From positions 1 through 63,391 of the forward strand of contig CAYWMD010000037.1 of NCBI GenBank assembly GCA_964458575.1: DNA of 63,391 nucleotides. Reading direction: 5' to 3'. The DNA is from CAYWMD01 sp964458575. Lineage in GTDB: Bacteria; Verrucomicrobiota; Verrucomicrobiia; Limisphaerales; JADLHS01. The notes under the pieces are model-generated. The model had not been told where the DNA came from. It saw nothing but the letters and a program-made list of their open reading frames with translations, and did not search any database. The position numbers and the translations under genes were made by a program. Positions 25,601-34,172 of the stretch are shown piece by piece (position 1 is the first letter of the stretch; each line of letters opens with the position of its first letter).

Positions 25601-26219
25601 GCAAGTAAACCGTCACGCCCGGAAAACTTTCGTCGCGGATCGTGTATTCCATTCCGCCATCCGCGTACCGCACGTCGAGTTGAGAACATTGATGAAGCCA
25701 TTTGCTCGCGCCCACCGTGCTCAGGCCGATTTGCAAGTGACCGAGCAATCCACCCGCGGTATGAAAGTCGAAGAGGAAACGCGGTTCATTGTACGCTACG
25801 ATCAAAGGCCGGAACGCGCACCGTTCCAGTTTTGAAAGCTGTTCTGGATTCCAAATCATTGTCTTGTCGGCCGGTGGGTATAACGGTCGTCGATGGAGGC
25901 GGGGGTTGCCCGCAACGTCGCCAATGCCCGATTTGGCGGCGGACGTTAACACGCTTCGTTCGCCACGGATTTGAATCGCCCAACCGCCTTCGACGGGCAA
26001 GTAGCCCGCAATGGCGGATTTGGTGAGAAGAAGGATGGCCAGTAGGGTTGCCAATCTTGTGCCGACCGTGAGAGGAGCAAGATCCTCAGGTCGCTTGAAT
26101 GTCCACCGGGCCAGTGCTTCACGAACGCCAAAACCTCTGCGGATGGTGAAGCGGCGTAAACACCGCGCTCCGACAGTGGGAGTCTGGTCACATGTTTTTT
26201 TCTGGAAATCTGATATCAT
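22614..26219 (-). CDS. Large DUF4450-type / six-hairpin glycosidase-like protein
   Basis: A 1201-residue protein with a hydrophobic export segment at about 55-72 (RLATLLAILLLTKSAIAG). The N-terminal half is beta-rich (VEGGWAIQIRGERSVLTSAA...). Around residues 400-760 is an (alpha/alpha)6-barrel-like region: WGDSSILHGAWSWRFAYLGW, LLEYGPSVYYNMNEVFLDHV, RDIFPVLVGIVDWENRRLQP, SDSHWYTLGQCTQASAYMLR and NHGRSYTHSTYEIVYAEELN. These match what I know of DUF4450 proteins, predicted glycoside hydrolases. After that come beta-sandwich domains and a C-terminal domain with GGFPTQLEFPVN and IGDCWSTWCGRYHDTAANGF. Its ATG overlaps the stop of the upstream GH99-like gene (ATGA), so the two are translationally coupled. 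Catalytic residues are not assigned. Confidence 0.72.
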   Translation of the reverse strand: MISDFQKKTCDQTPTVGARCLRRFTIRRGFGVREALARWTFKRPEDLAPLTVGTRLATLLAILLLTKSAIAGYLPVEGGWAIQIRGERSVLTSAAKSGIGDVAGNPRLHRRPLYPPADKTMIWNPEQLSKLERCAFRPLIVAYNEPRFLFDFHTAGGLLGHLQIGLSTVGASKWLHQCSQLDVRYADGGMEYTIRDESFPGVTVYLHALPLADSAGLIVKIKVDGLREPGTLVWVYGGASAFFTNWAMDAPEFRFAPYQCTNDLVSLGEHGFKLRRPFAKSDGAAKEIYAAPHQLKPWEAVIHGGSAPAGEIGFGTPDAFTNSPAILVQNTEWQSTDNSLEKRDRVAVQKTSIGGNQPNEAFIVIGMGGKIKGDLRAPENAWLAARARNQSIATRIVTRTPDPYLDAAVRMMAFATEGTWGDSSILHGAWSWRFAYLGWRGWYGPTCYGWTDRVRKSIQNHTRLGLIEKGPDAGGLGSLLEYGPSVYYNMNEVFLDHVRQYFDYTNDLDLMRDIFPVLVGIVDWENRRLQPKQEFLYENALNTWISDSHWYTLGQCTQASAYMLRANHLLADLARRLGKDAAPFAERAQRIRAAMQEKLWLPRAGVFAEYLDTRGNQLLHTEPELPTIYHSAEFGAADPFQIYQMLHWVDTHLRAETAPNGGKLVWSSNWYPNHGRSYTHSTYEIVYAEELNLALTDYLAGRADDAYAILHATMCGIYNGPTPGGLACHAYTNGLQRANDEFADAISMWGRTVTEGLFGIVPKRPDGFVALTPQFPGDWNDAEIKTPHFSYHWARTDGKVSIAWNSPVKTSVHLRLPLQARRVETVRVNGKKTAVKAEPGFDGLSWVQVETPNGERGTIEIRFAPRTIRVPAEFAVKPGQTVKAGLPGLRISDWKDPQGILTQARLENGALQGIVSGEPGHGLVLVLAGDPPCRTWIPIKLRIEPKTNTPPPKVWSAPQVAKGDLATWTLVDLATTFNDSVTNVLPRVTREAKPPALPASQVGFGYWKDHLLQYHGSRNQPVSDAAWRKKVGDDGAAWTSDGIPFKTSKDGANIGVVTLAGGFPTQLEFPVNARGRKLYLMISGMTFPVQSHVVNLRVTLHHANGKAEAVDLINPFGIGDCWSTWCGRYHDTAANGFENIGGRTGPAGSSEADDLTKPIALDTEAHLIALDLNPEVELRRVSLEAIANDCIFGIMGATVLK

Positions 26220-27784
26220 TTTTTGCCGCCTTGTTGTTTGGCTGAACGACGCAGCTGCTCATCCTGCTGCATATGGATCCTGAATGCCGTGTCATACGGG
26301 CCGAAGCCAATGTCCTCCGGAATCAGATCAACATGCGGTTCGGGCGCGTCGGCAAACACCTTGCGCACAGCATCCAAATAGCCGAACCCATACTCACGGT
26401 AGGGCGCGATATAATGGCCTTCACCCCATTCGTTCCAGTTATCCAACAGGAGCATCTTGCGGCCGAGTTCGTTGGCGGGAAGCGTGCCGATGAAATCCTT
26501 CGCCTGGCGCAATAGCGTCTCGTAGTCGCGCGGAGGAATTTTCCAAATGCTGCCTTCGTCGCGCCAACCGCTCCACGCCTGCGAGACGGTGACGACTTGC
26601 GGCAAGATGCCCAGCGTCTGCGTCTGGCGGATATAATCCATTTGCGTGGCGATGGCCTGTTCCGGCGTTGGGTTGTTCGGAATGCCCCAGCAATAGGCAA
26701 AGGTGTAGTCGAGGCCGAGTTGTTGCATGAGTTGCAGATGTTTCGGGACAAGGCCGCGATACTCGCCAAAAAGATACAAACCATCGAATCCCGCATTCCG
26801 GCACGCCTGCCGCATGAGACCAAACGCCTTTCGCACGTTTTCGATGCTACCCAGGTCGTTGACGAGAAACTCCGGCCGATAAATGAAGAGCACCGGTTTG
26901 TTATCAACCTTCAAGTAACTGGGATGCTTGAAGTAATTCTCCATCCAGAACGGCAGCAGATTAGTCATCAAGTCTTTCTCGTCCGCAACACCAGCAAAGC
27001 CGCGTCGCTGGTTTTCCCACATGATGGTAAACTTCATCTTGTTCACAAACCGCGACTTGAACAGGGCGTCGTGGATGGCGCTGCTGAACATCGTTGTCAC
27101 CGGCCCGCCCTGGCTGGTTCGATACCAGCAATAGATGAAGAAGTTGATGCCGTGCTCAACCGCCCATTTGGTTTCCCAATCGGCAACCTCCGGGTTTTCC
27201 TGAGCGTAGAACCCCAGAGCCGGAGTCCGTTCGGGATGCTTGAGCACATTCGCCCACATGCCGAACTTGTCCGCCTCCCACAACGGGCAATGATGAGCGC
27301 CGATGAGAATCGGCGTCGTTACTGGTTTTGGCTCGGGAATATATGGCAGCTTTCGCACTTTCACCGGCGGAAGAAATTGCATCGGCAACAATGCGACCGC
27401 GACAACTTCATCTTCGATGCTGACCACAAGCCGCAACTCGCACTCCGTCGCTTGATCCGCTTCAATTCTCCAAGCGAGCTGTCCTTCTCCGCCGCCGGCA
27501 ATACGCACGGTGGAGTTTGCCTTAGCGCCCGCAGTCCGTACGCCCGACGGGAGAACAAGTTTCGCCTTCAACTTGACGGCGTTAGTGCCCGCGTTCTCGA
27601 TCACCGCAGCAACGACTGTGGGTCGCCGTGCGCGGCTGACGGGCTTCTCCGGGAGGAAACTGCGGATTCGGATATCAGTGCGCGCTGGCGGTTGCGCAGA
27701 AGCTGCCACCGCGTTCATTTCCGTAACCAATGCGAGCGCAATGCCGCCCAGCAAGAAAGTCATCCCAAATGTGTTCTGATTCAT
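26216..27784 (-). CDS. Secreted GH99-like (WbsX-type) domain protein
   Basis: A 522-residue exported protein (signal segment TFLLGGIALALVTEMNAVAA). A short N-terminal beta domain (PTVVAAVIENAGTNAVKLKA) precedes the GH99-like barrel: ILIGAHHCPLWEADKFGMW, LGFYAQENPEVADWETKWAV, HGINFFIYCWYRTSQGG, KFTIMWENQRRG, MENYFKHPSYLKVDNKPVLF, LDYTFAYCWGIPN and LLDNWNEWGEGHYIAPYREY. The NWNEWGEGHYI block is characteristic of WbsX/GH99-like proteins, which act on mannan-type or surface glycans in characterised relatives. ATG 27784 is preferred over TTG 27790. It is the first gene of a two-gene unit with the DUF4450-type gene. Confidence 0.85.
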   Translation of the reverse strand: MNQNTFGMTFLLGGIALALVTEMNAVAASAQPPARTDIRIRSFLPEKPVSRARRPTVVAAVIENAGTNAVKLKAKLVLPSGVRTAGAKANSTVRIAGGGEGQLAWRIEADQATECELRLVVSIEDEVVAVALLPMQFLPPVKVRKLPYIPEPKPVTTPILIGAHHCPLWEADKFGMWANVLKHPERTPALGFYAQENPEVADWETKWAVEHGINFFIYCWYRTSQGGPVTTMFSSAIHDALFKSRFVNKMKFTIMWENQRRGFAGVADEKDLMTNLLPFWMENYFKHPSYLKVDNKPVLFIYRPEFLVNDLGSIENVRKAFGLMRQACRNAGFDGLYLFGEYRGLVPKHLQLMQQLGLDYTFAYCWGIPNNPTPEQAIATQMDYIRQTQTLGILPQVVTVSQAWSGWRDEGSIWKIPPRDYETLLRQAKDFIGTLPANELGRKMLLLDNWNEWGEGHYIAPYREYGFGYLDAVRKVFADAPEPHVDLIPEDIGFGPYDTAFRIHMQQDEQLRRSAKQQGGKK

Positions 27785-27870
27785 TTTCAAAATACTCGGA
27801 CGCCGAGTTTCTCTGTTTGATTCGCCGGGGTCACTTCTTTTCGATGTTCGACACCGCCGTAGCTCCGGCT

Positions 27871-28007
27871 CTCCCTCACCCTGACCCTCTCCCGCTGGGA
27901 GAGGGAACAGCGATGTCCGACTCTCGAAATTTCGAACAACGTGCGATTCGCCAACCGATCGAAGACAGTTCTCCCTCTCCCAGCGGGAGAGGGATGGGGT
28001 GAGGGAG
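27871..28007. repeat. Composite REP-like element, intergenic copy
   Basis: A 137-bp unit. The left hairpin (27871-27906) has a CTCCCTCACCCTGA lead, arms CCCTCTCCC and GGGAGAGGG around GCT. A 64-bp core follows (27907-27970, starting ACAGCGATGTCCGACTCTCG). The right hairpin (27971-28007) has the same arms around AGC and a tail GATGGGGTGAGGGAG. The two hairpins are inverted relative to each other. The reverse complement of the recQ copy (61307-61450) aligns without gaps in hairpin order, loop sequences and core (about 22 of the first 29 core bases). Confidence 0.8.
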
Positions 28008-28119
28008 AAACGCTCGAGCTTTATCAGTGACTCGTTCGCATTGGATTACGGACCAAACAATGGCCGAGTCCTAAAACTTCTTTGGCCGGTTTGGTTGCCG
28101 GCGGCGATATACTGGTGAC

Positions 28120-28200
28120 ATGAGCGACACCGACTTGCAATTGCTCGCCCGCTACAACCGGCAGCACGCCGAACGAGCCCGACGCTACGTTCCGATTTGA
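28120..28200 (+). pseudogene. N-terminal remnant of an ECF sigma factor gene
   Basis: ATG at 28120 opens a 26-codon frame reading MSDTDLQLLARYNRQHAERA before TGA at 28198. The first 18 residues are the usual start of Verrucomicrobiota ECF sigma factors (M-DTDLQLLARY-RQHAE, normally continuing DAFAELVRRH). The rest of the gene is missing. The preceding bases look like a normal sigma-gene leader. It overlaps the 3' end of the convergent gene at 28185. It is a decayed remnant, not a functional gene. Confidence 0.5.
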
Positions 28201-29819
28201 TGCGAACGGACGCGATCGGGCTGGTTGGCATCAAGGCCTTTTGGCAGATACGAATACAGGTCGGCGTTCTTGAGCCAGAAGCGGATTTTCCAGTCGGTCA
28301 TTTGATCCGATGAAGTTGTCGTTTTCCATTTGGCCTCGTGTTTGGCCATGTCGGCCGACTTTTTTGGCAAGGTTGCGGTCTTCCACTTCAATTCGTTGCG
28401 AACGGAATCACCGGTGAACGCGACGCAATCGTTGCGCGAGAAGCCGGGAACGACGCGGTTCTTGCGGTCAAGAATTTCGGCGGTCACGTAGCCGTCCTTC
28501 GCAGTCTTGGCGTTGATGGTCACAACCGGTTCGCGGGCCGGCTCACGACGGGAAATCAGCCAGCCTTCGCTTTCCCCAGCATGCATGGAGCAGAAGCCGT
28601 CGAGCCGCAACGTCGCCAGACCAATGCTGGCATACACGCGCCGGTCGTCGTGAAGGCCAACCGCGCCGCCGTAGTAGAAATAAAGCTTGTCGCCGACAAC
28701 TACCGGCGCCCGTGCGCTGATGATCGTGTCGCAATCCCATTCCCCTGGCTTGCCCCGGGGAATGAATTGTTCGCGCACCGGCGGACGCGTCCAACTGATC
28801 ATGTCCCAACTCCAGGCAACTTGAACTTCCATCGTCCGCGGCGAATCGTCCTGCGCCTCGTACATGCGATCAGGCTTGTAATCGCCGTATTTGAAATAGC
28901 GCGCGTTGTACATCCACGGCGTGCCAATGTAACAACCCTGGTAGGGAAAAACCGGCATGCCGTAAATTTGCGTGGCATCCGGGTCGAGATCATCGGCCAC
29001 GAAGGTTGGCCCATCGTAGGGTTTCGTCCAATTCAAGCCATCCTTGGACCAGGCCACCCCGGCGGCGCGACCGCGGCGATTTTTGGTTTTCCATGTCGTG
29101 AAATAGATTTGCTGGTACGGGTCGTAGAAGAAATTCACCACGTCGGAGGAACTGAACAGCGCCTTCTTCTCCGTTTCGGCGGTGTATTTCCAGCGCAGTC
29201 CGTCCGGCGAGAAGGCGACGCGCGCGCCGACCTTGCCGTCGAAGCCGTAGAGCGCATAGCGCTTCTCCGGATCGCTTTCGTTGGGACGACGAATGACGCT
29301 GGCATTGTGGCATTGGCCGCCGGTCGCCTCGCGATCAAAAGAGGAGATGACGAGATTGTTGGCTTTCGAACCGTCAAACTCGATCAGGCCCAGATTGGGT
29401 TTGGTCCACACGATGCCGTCGGGCGATTCGGCGTAGCCGATATGATTGCCCTTGTTGTGGACCTCATACCACATGCGGAATTTTTCGCCCTCGCGAAAAA
29501 TCGTGCCGTAAACGTACGGTCCCGTGATGGCGGATTCGCCTTCCCACGGCTTGTCGCGCTTGAGGATGGGATTGCCCGGGAATTTCTCAGCGGCATGAAA
29601 CGTCCGCGTCAGGCCGCTCTGCGCCTCCACCACGAAGGCATCCAGAAACAACCGCCGCCACGGTCCACGCGCTGGACCGGCCAATTCCGCTTCGACCGCC
29701 GAAGTCAAAGGGGTATCGGCGCTGAAGAGTTCTAGCGCGGGTGCGCCCGCAGCGACGAGGGCGCTGGCGGCGAGGCTGCGTTGCAGAAATGACCGACGAG
29801 TGTATTGAACCGGTTTCAT
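28185..29819 (-). CDS. Tat-exported GH32/43-like five-bladed propeller protein
   Basis: A 544-residue protein with a twin-arginine signal (YTRRSFLQRSLAASALVAAG), so it is exported folded. The mature part is a propeller glycosidase-like protein: RRLFLDAFVVEAQSGLTRTF, NPILKRDKPWEGESAITGPY, FRMWYEVHNKGNHIGYAESP, DGIVWTKPNLGL and WSKDGLNWTKPYDGPT. The repeated 'S.DG..W.KP' blades resemble those of the first half of the protein at 15590-18175. A C-terminal beta-sandwich follows (GYVTAEILDRKNRVVPGFSR). Substrate unknown; acidic catalytic residues could not be assigned with confidence. It is transcribed toward the REP element. Confidence 0.8.
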   Translation of the reverse strand: MKPVQYTRRSFLQRSLAASALVAAGAPALELFSADTPLTSAVEAELAGPARGPWRRLFLDAFVVEAQSGLTRTFHAAEKFPGNPILKRDKPWEGESAITGPYVYGTIFREGEKFRMWYEVHNKGNHIGYAESPDGIVWTKPNLGLIEFDGSKANNLVISSFDREATGGQCHNASVIRRPNESDPEKRYALYGFDGKVGARVAFSPDGLRWKYTAETEKKALFSSSDVVNFFYDPYQQIYFTTWKTKNRRGRAAGVAWSKDGLNWTKPYDGPTFVADDLDPDATQIYGMPVFPYQGCYIGTPWMYNARYFKYGDYKPDRMYEAQDDSPRTMEVQVAWSWDMISWTRPPVREQFIPRGKPGEWDCDTIISARAPVVVGDKLYFYYGGAVGLHDDRRVYASIGLATLRLDGFCSMHAGESEGWLISRREPAREPVVTINAKTAKDGYVTAEILDRKNRVVPGFSRNDCVAFTGDSVRNELKWKTATLPKKSADMAKHEAKWKTTTSSDQMTDWKIRFWLKNADLYSYLPKGLDANQPDRVRSHQIGT

Positions 29820-30403
29820 AGTTGATGAGCGACTTCACGAGTGTGCAATTTCCGACTCACGACGCGCAGGATGAATTCAATGTCTTCCGCGGGCGAGCAG
29901 AAATATGTCCCGGGATGGCGCACGGCACGCGGGGCCGCAGCAGGCGCGACTTGGCAAAGCCACACACCACCAATACCAGGCGAACCCGGATTCAACTTTG
30001 ACCGCTTCCGACTGACCCTCTATGTTCTCATGCAATGTTGAAAGCATGCCAATGCGGCACGCCATCCGCCGAGAAGCACCATGCTCGTTCCGCCAATGTT
30101 CGCCGCTGATTGGAGACCGGATTTCGTGCGCGGACCGTGTCGGCTCGATAGCGGGTCGGAATCACGTTCGATCTCATTTGAAACCCGACGGGCGCACCCG
30201 GCGAGGGCGGCCAGGCCGCGAGCAACCTCGGCGTTGGTCGCAAAGGAGCGCCCGCCCGCAAAGCACCGGGAACGATCCGAACGTCGTGCGTTCAACAACG
30301 GCGCACTTTTCGGTTGAAGCGATTGGCGGCAACTCTCGTCTGACATCGTTGATTGAAACTACCGGAACTCAACCGACACATATCGTCCGCCTGCCAGGCC
30401 GTT
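29820..30403. other. Intergenic region between divergent genes
   Basis: About 580 bases between two divergently transcribed secreted-protein genes. I see no credible gene, RNA or strong hairpin. It must contain both promoters, but none could be fixed. Confidence 0.4.
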
Positions 30404-32362
30404 ATGACGCAATCCATCTTGAAGTCCCAACCGCCATCGCCCATCAGTCTCCGACATGTGATGTTCAGCGTTTTACTGTGGCTGCTCGTCGTGACTTTTC
30501 CGCCGGCATTCGCTGCGTCGGAAGACCTGGGCGGTGGCTTTTTGCATCACGGCATCGCGGTGCCGATCAGCAATCATCGCGGGACGGTGGCGACGGTGGA
30601 CGGGCAGGGGCACAACGTGGCGCTGGCCTGGCTCAATGACCATCGCGGCGGTTACGAGTTGCTGCTGATTGATGCCACAACGGGCACGTGGGCGGAATAT
30701 CCCATGCCATTCACCCCGGGCGATCATCCGTTCGCCAACATCCTCTCGCGCGGCAACAAATACTACACGCACTTCAACAGCCACTTCGTCGAGTTTGACC
30801 CGGCGAGACGGGAGTTCACGTTCTGTCAGAAAACAATGCCCCGCATGGCCATGAGCATGACCGAGGATGACAACGGCGTGATCTGGTCGGCCACGTATCC
30901 CGACTCCGGGTTGGTGTCGTTCAACCCGCGGACGCGCGAGTGCAAGGATTACGGTTCGCTCAACAAGGAGAATTGGTTTCAGTATCCACGTTGCATCGCG
31001 GCGGACGACGCCCGTTGGATTTACATCGGCATCGGTTCTACGCGCGGACAAATAGTCGTGTTCGACCCAAAGACAGCAAAGGTCAGGGCGTTGCTGCCAG
31101 CAGGGCAACGCACGCCCGGTTATTCACAGGTGGTGCGCGACGTAAATGGCAAGGTGTACGCGCAACCGGACGAAACGCAGCCGGACAAGTGGGTCATGTT
31201 TCACCAGGGCAAAGCCACGGCGCTCAACCAACCGCCCACCGTCCAGGCCAAGCCGTACATCGCCGGCAGCCAGGGCTTATTTCATGACACTTTCCCCGAC
31301 GGCAAGCGCATCAAGACTTTCGATTTGGTGACGCGCCAGTTCGCCATCGAAGACCCGAAGACGAAAGAAACGAAGTCGTTTGCATTCGATTACAAAAGCG
31401 AAGGGGCGCACTTCATGGGTGTGGCGGCGGCGGCGGACGGCACGATCAGCGGCGGGGTGGCGTTCCCGATGCGGTCGTTCAGTTATGATCCCCGCACGGA
31501 TACGCTCGTGAACCGGGATGCTTTCGGCAAACAGTGGAACACCGTGGCGCGGCAGGGGGAGCGGTTCTTTATTGGTGCTTACACGGGCGGCTATTTGCTG
31601 GAGTGGGATCCGTCCCAGCCCTGGGCTGCGGCGAATGACGCCGACACCAAAGGCAATCCCGCCATCCTGCTTGACTGCAAACCCTCCATCAACCGTCCGC
31701 ACAAGCTGCTGGCGCACCCGGACGGCAAGACCATCATCATGGGCGGCACGCCGGGGTACGGTTTGACCGGCGGCGGATTGCTGTTCTGGGATCGGCAGAC
31801 GCGCCAAGGTGCATTGCTGACGCACGAGCAGATTTTGCCCCAGCATTCGACCATGAGTCTAGCGGCGCTGCCGGATGGAAAATTGCTCGGCGGCACCACC
31901 ACCGCCGCCGGCACGGGCGGCGAAAAGAAGGCCAAGGAGGCACAACTCTACCTCATGGACATGGCAACGAAGCAGATCAAGTGGCACAAAGCCGTGTTTC
32001 CCGGCGTGCAGGATTACACCGACCTCTGCCCCGGACCGGGCACGCTGGTTTTTGGTCTCGCGGACCGGAAACGCTTCTTTGTCTTCGATTGGGCGAAACG
32101 CAAAGTTGTGCATGAGGAAATCGTGTCCGAAAGATTCAGCCTGAGCACGTCGGCGCAAGGGCCGCGGGCGTTTGTGCGCGGGCCGGGCGATGCCATTTAC
32201 ATTTTATTCCTCAAAGGCATTGTGCGGCTCGACCCGGCGACGTTCAAGCTCACGATGGTTGCCGAGTCGCCCGTGCCGGTCGCCTGCGGCGGGGATTATC
32301 TCGATGGCCGCATTTACTTCGCCAGCGGCTCGCATCTGTACAGTTGGAAGGTGCCGGAATGA
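30404..32362 (+). CDS. Secreted beta-propeller (lyase/NHL-like) protein
   Basis: About 652 residues. The start is uncertain: ATG 30404 gives a short basic stretch before the hydrophobic segment, and ATG 30461 (MFSVLLWLLVVTFPPAFA) would give a minimal signal peptide. The rest is propeller repeats: YELLLIDATTGTWAEYPMPF, MTEDDNGVIWSATYPDSGLV, FNPRTRECKDYGSLN, WIYIGIGSTRGQIVVFDPKT and GGGLLFWDRQTRQGALL. It resembles streptogramin-lyase/SMP-30-like or quinoprotein-like propellers without a decisive catalytic motif. It lies in the glycan-enzyme region and is followed in the same direction by a TIM-barrel protein. Confidence 0.65.
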   Translation: MTQSILKSQPPSPISLRHVMFSVLLWLLVVTFPPAFAASEDLGGGFLHHGIAVPISNHRGTVATVDGQGHNVALAWLNDHRGGYELLLIDATTGTWAEYPMPFTPGDHPFANILSRGNKYYTHFNSHFVEFDPARREFTFCQKTMPRMAMSMTEDDNGVIWSATYPDSGLVSFNPRTRECKDYGSLNKENWFQYPRCIAADDARWIYIGIGSTRGQIVVFDPKTAKVRALLPAGQRTPGYSQVVRDVNGKVYAQPDETQPDKWVMFHQGKATALNQPPTVQAKPYIAGSQGLFHDTFPDGKRIKTFDLVTRQFAIEDPKTKETKSFAFDYKSEGAHFMGVAAAADGTISGGVAFPMRSFSYDPRTDTLVNRDAFGKQWNTVARQGERFFIGAYTGGYLLEWDPSQPWAAANDADTKGNPAILLDCKPSINRPHKLLAHPDGKTIIMGGTPGYGLTGGGLLFWDRQTRQGALLTHEQILPQHSTMSLAALPDGKLLGGTTTAAGTGGEKKAKEAQLYLMDMATKQIKWHKAVFPGVQDYTDLCPGPGTLVFGLADRKRFFVFDWAKRKVVHEEIVSERFSLSTSAQGPRAFVRGPGDAIYILFLKGIVRLDPATFKLTMVAESPVPVACGGDYLDGRIYFASGSHLYSWKVPE

Positions 32363-32581
32363 AATCTGGTCGCGGCGCGTCCGACCGGTTATGTATCCGG
32401 GATAAATGGCAAATGGCTTGTCTTTGGTCGCGCGATTACGCCACCGCCGGTGAAGGTGAAGTTCCGTACGAGTCGTAGCTGAACGTGCAGAACAGCAAGG
32501 CGACGGTGTTTTCCAAAACCGACCCGTCACGTAGCGGGCGAACTTTGGAATAGGAACAACCTCGATGCTGCAACATCAATT
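32363..32581. other. Short intergenic region
   Basis: About 220 bases without a clear gene. A fragment reading WSRDYATAGEGEVPYES occurs at about 32425-32476 and might be a decayed gene end, but support is too weak to call. Confidence 0.3.
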
Positions 32582-33934
32582 ATGAAACATCATTGGATGC
32601 TCCTTCCGCTTCTGTTGGCGGGAATGTGCACGGCTGATTTTGGCCAGGCCGCGCCGAAGGGCGGAGGTTGGAAGCAGAAAGAGTTCATGCTCACCTTCTG
32701 GTTTCCACCACCTGCGACCGACGAACACCTTGCCCGCGTGGCAGCGGAAGGTTTCAACCTGACCTGGGCAAAGTCGGAGAGCGACCTGGATGTCATCGCT
32801 CGACACAAGTTGTGCGCCATGTTCTACAGCGAACTCATCGTGCCCGAAACGCTCGATGATCCGGTCAAGCGCCCCCAACTCGAGGCGCTGATTGACCGGG
32901 TGAAGCGGCATCCGGCGTTGGAAGCCTACTACGTGATGGACGAACCGGGAGCGGGTGCGTTTGCCGGTTTTGGCAGGCTCGTGGCCTACCTGCGCGAGCG
33001 CGACCCAGCGCATCTCGCTTATATCAATCTGTTTCCCACCTACGCCAACGAGCAACAACTCGGCGTCAGCGCCGACGCCACGGAGCGCGCCCGCGTCGGC
33101 TACCCGATGAATTTCGCCGGCGTTGGCACCGACGACAAAACCGTTTTGCTTTACCGCGAGCACTTGAAACGGTTTGTAGAAACGGTCAAGCCGGAGCTCA
33201 TCAGTTACGACCATTATCATTTGCTCCAGCCGGACCAGAACGGCAAGCCGGTGGATGGCAACCAGTATTTCCTCAACCTCGCTTTGATCCGCGAGGCCGC
33301 GTTGGGGGCAAACATCCCATTCGTAAACACCATCCAAAGCGGGCGGCACTTGGACGGCTGGCGCGACCCGACGCCGGCGGAGATGCGGTGGTTGAACTTC
33401 ACGACTCTGGCCTACGGCGGGCGGGGCATCAACTACTTCACTTACTGGGGACCGCGCGGCGCATTTTACTTCGACAGCAAACCGTCACCGCTGGTTAAAC
33501 CGGTGACCGAACTCAACGCGGAAATTGTAAAATTCGGGCCGGCCCTTTTGGAGTTGGAATCCATCGCCGTGTATCACACCGCGCCGCTGCCTTATGGCAC
33601 CGAGGCAATTCCCGCGGCGTCACCGGTTCGTATCCGGAGCGAAGGGCAATTCGTTCTGGGCCTGTTCGGCGAGCAAGGTCGGCCCGCGGCGTTTATGATC
33701 GTCAACCGCGATTACGCACGGGAATCCACGGCGGAAATCGAAGTGACAATTCCCGGACGCGAGCTTCAGGAGCTGGACCGCAAAACCGGGAAATGGTCCG
33801 CCCGGATGAAGTTGCCGAAGAGTCGAACGACGAGCATTACGCTCGCGCCGGGTGACGGCCGATTGTTTCGCGTGACGAACGCAGCCGTCCGGATTCCGTC
33901 ACCCCGGGATTTGACGGGGCAGCATTCGCGTTAA
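32582..33934 (+). CDS. Secreted TIM-barrel glycosidase-like protein
   Basis: A 450-residue exported protein (signal peptide HWMLLPLLLAGMCTADFGQA). The body looks like a (beta/alpha)8 glycosidase: FMLTFWFPPPATDEHLARVA, GFNLTWAKSESDLDVIARHK, ALEAYYVMDEPGAGAFAGF, LAYINLFPTYANEQQLG, PELISYDHYHLLQPD, IPFVNTIQSGRHLDG and MRWLNFTTLAYGGRGINYFT. The DEP motif on a strand end and the later SYDHY/YFTYWGP strands are consistent with clan GH-A-type catalysis, but the acid/base and nucleophile cannot be assigned. The C-terminal 100 residues are a beta-sandwich (STAEIEVTIPGRELQELDRK). Likely another extracellular glycan enzyme of this region. Confidence 0.7.
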   Translation: MKHHWMLLPLLLAGMCTADFGQAAPKGGGWKQKEFMLTFWFPPPATDEHLARVAAEGFNLTWAKSESDLDVIARHKLCAMFYSELIVPETLDDPVKRPQLEALIDRVKRHPALEAYYVMDEPGAGAFAGFGRLVAYLRERDPAHLAYINLFPTYANEQQLGVSADATERARVGYPMNFAGVGTDDKTVLLYREHLKRFVETVKPELISYDHYHLLQPDQNGKPVDGNQYFLNLALIREAALGANIPFVNTIQSGRHLDGWRDPTPAEMRWLNFTTLAYGGRGINYFTYWGPRGAFYFDSKPSPLVKPVTELNAEIVKFGPALLELESIAVYHTAPLPYGTEAIPAASPVRIRSEGQFVLGLFGEQGRPAAFMIVNRDYARESTAEIEVTIPGRELQELDRKTGKWSARMKLPKSRTTSITLAPGDGRLFRVTNAAVRIPSPRDLTGQHSR

Positions 33935-34172
33935 GCCGGTAGCGGGACACCAAAACCACAACGAGCCGATCTCAACCCGCATCAGGTCACGGTTGGACGC
34001 GGCCGTGCGGCCGCAGCCAATTCAGCTTGAAAGGTCTTGTGCGAACCAGTGTTGCCGCCCGTGGACACCCACCGAGGGAAAATGGGCTTTTGAATACTTT
34101 GCGGTTGACGGCGGTCTATTTCCATTGAAGCTTCGTAACCGGATCGAGGCGAGAAACTGGCTGAGCGAAAAA

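Noticed and set aside
27871..28007. The paired hairpins as a CRISPR array or a terminator
   Set aside because: Only two inverted, not direct, repeats and no T-run; they match the dispersed REP-like elements elsewhere in the window.
29820..30403. Small plus-strand frames (60-200 codons) between the divergent genes
   Set aside because: No ribosome binding site, no recognisable motif, Arg/Pro/Ala-rich composition typical of non-coding GC-rich DNA.
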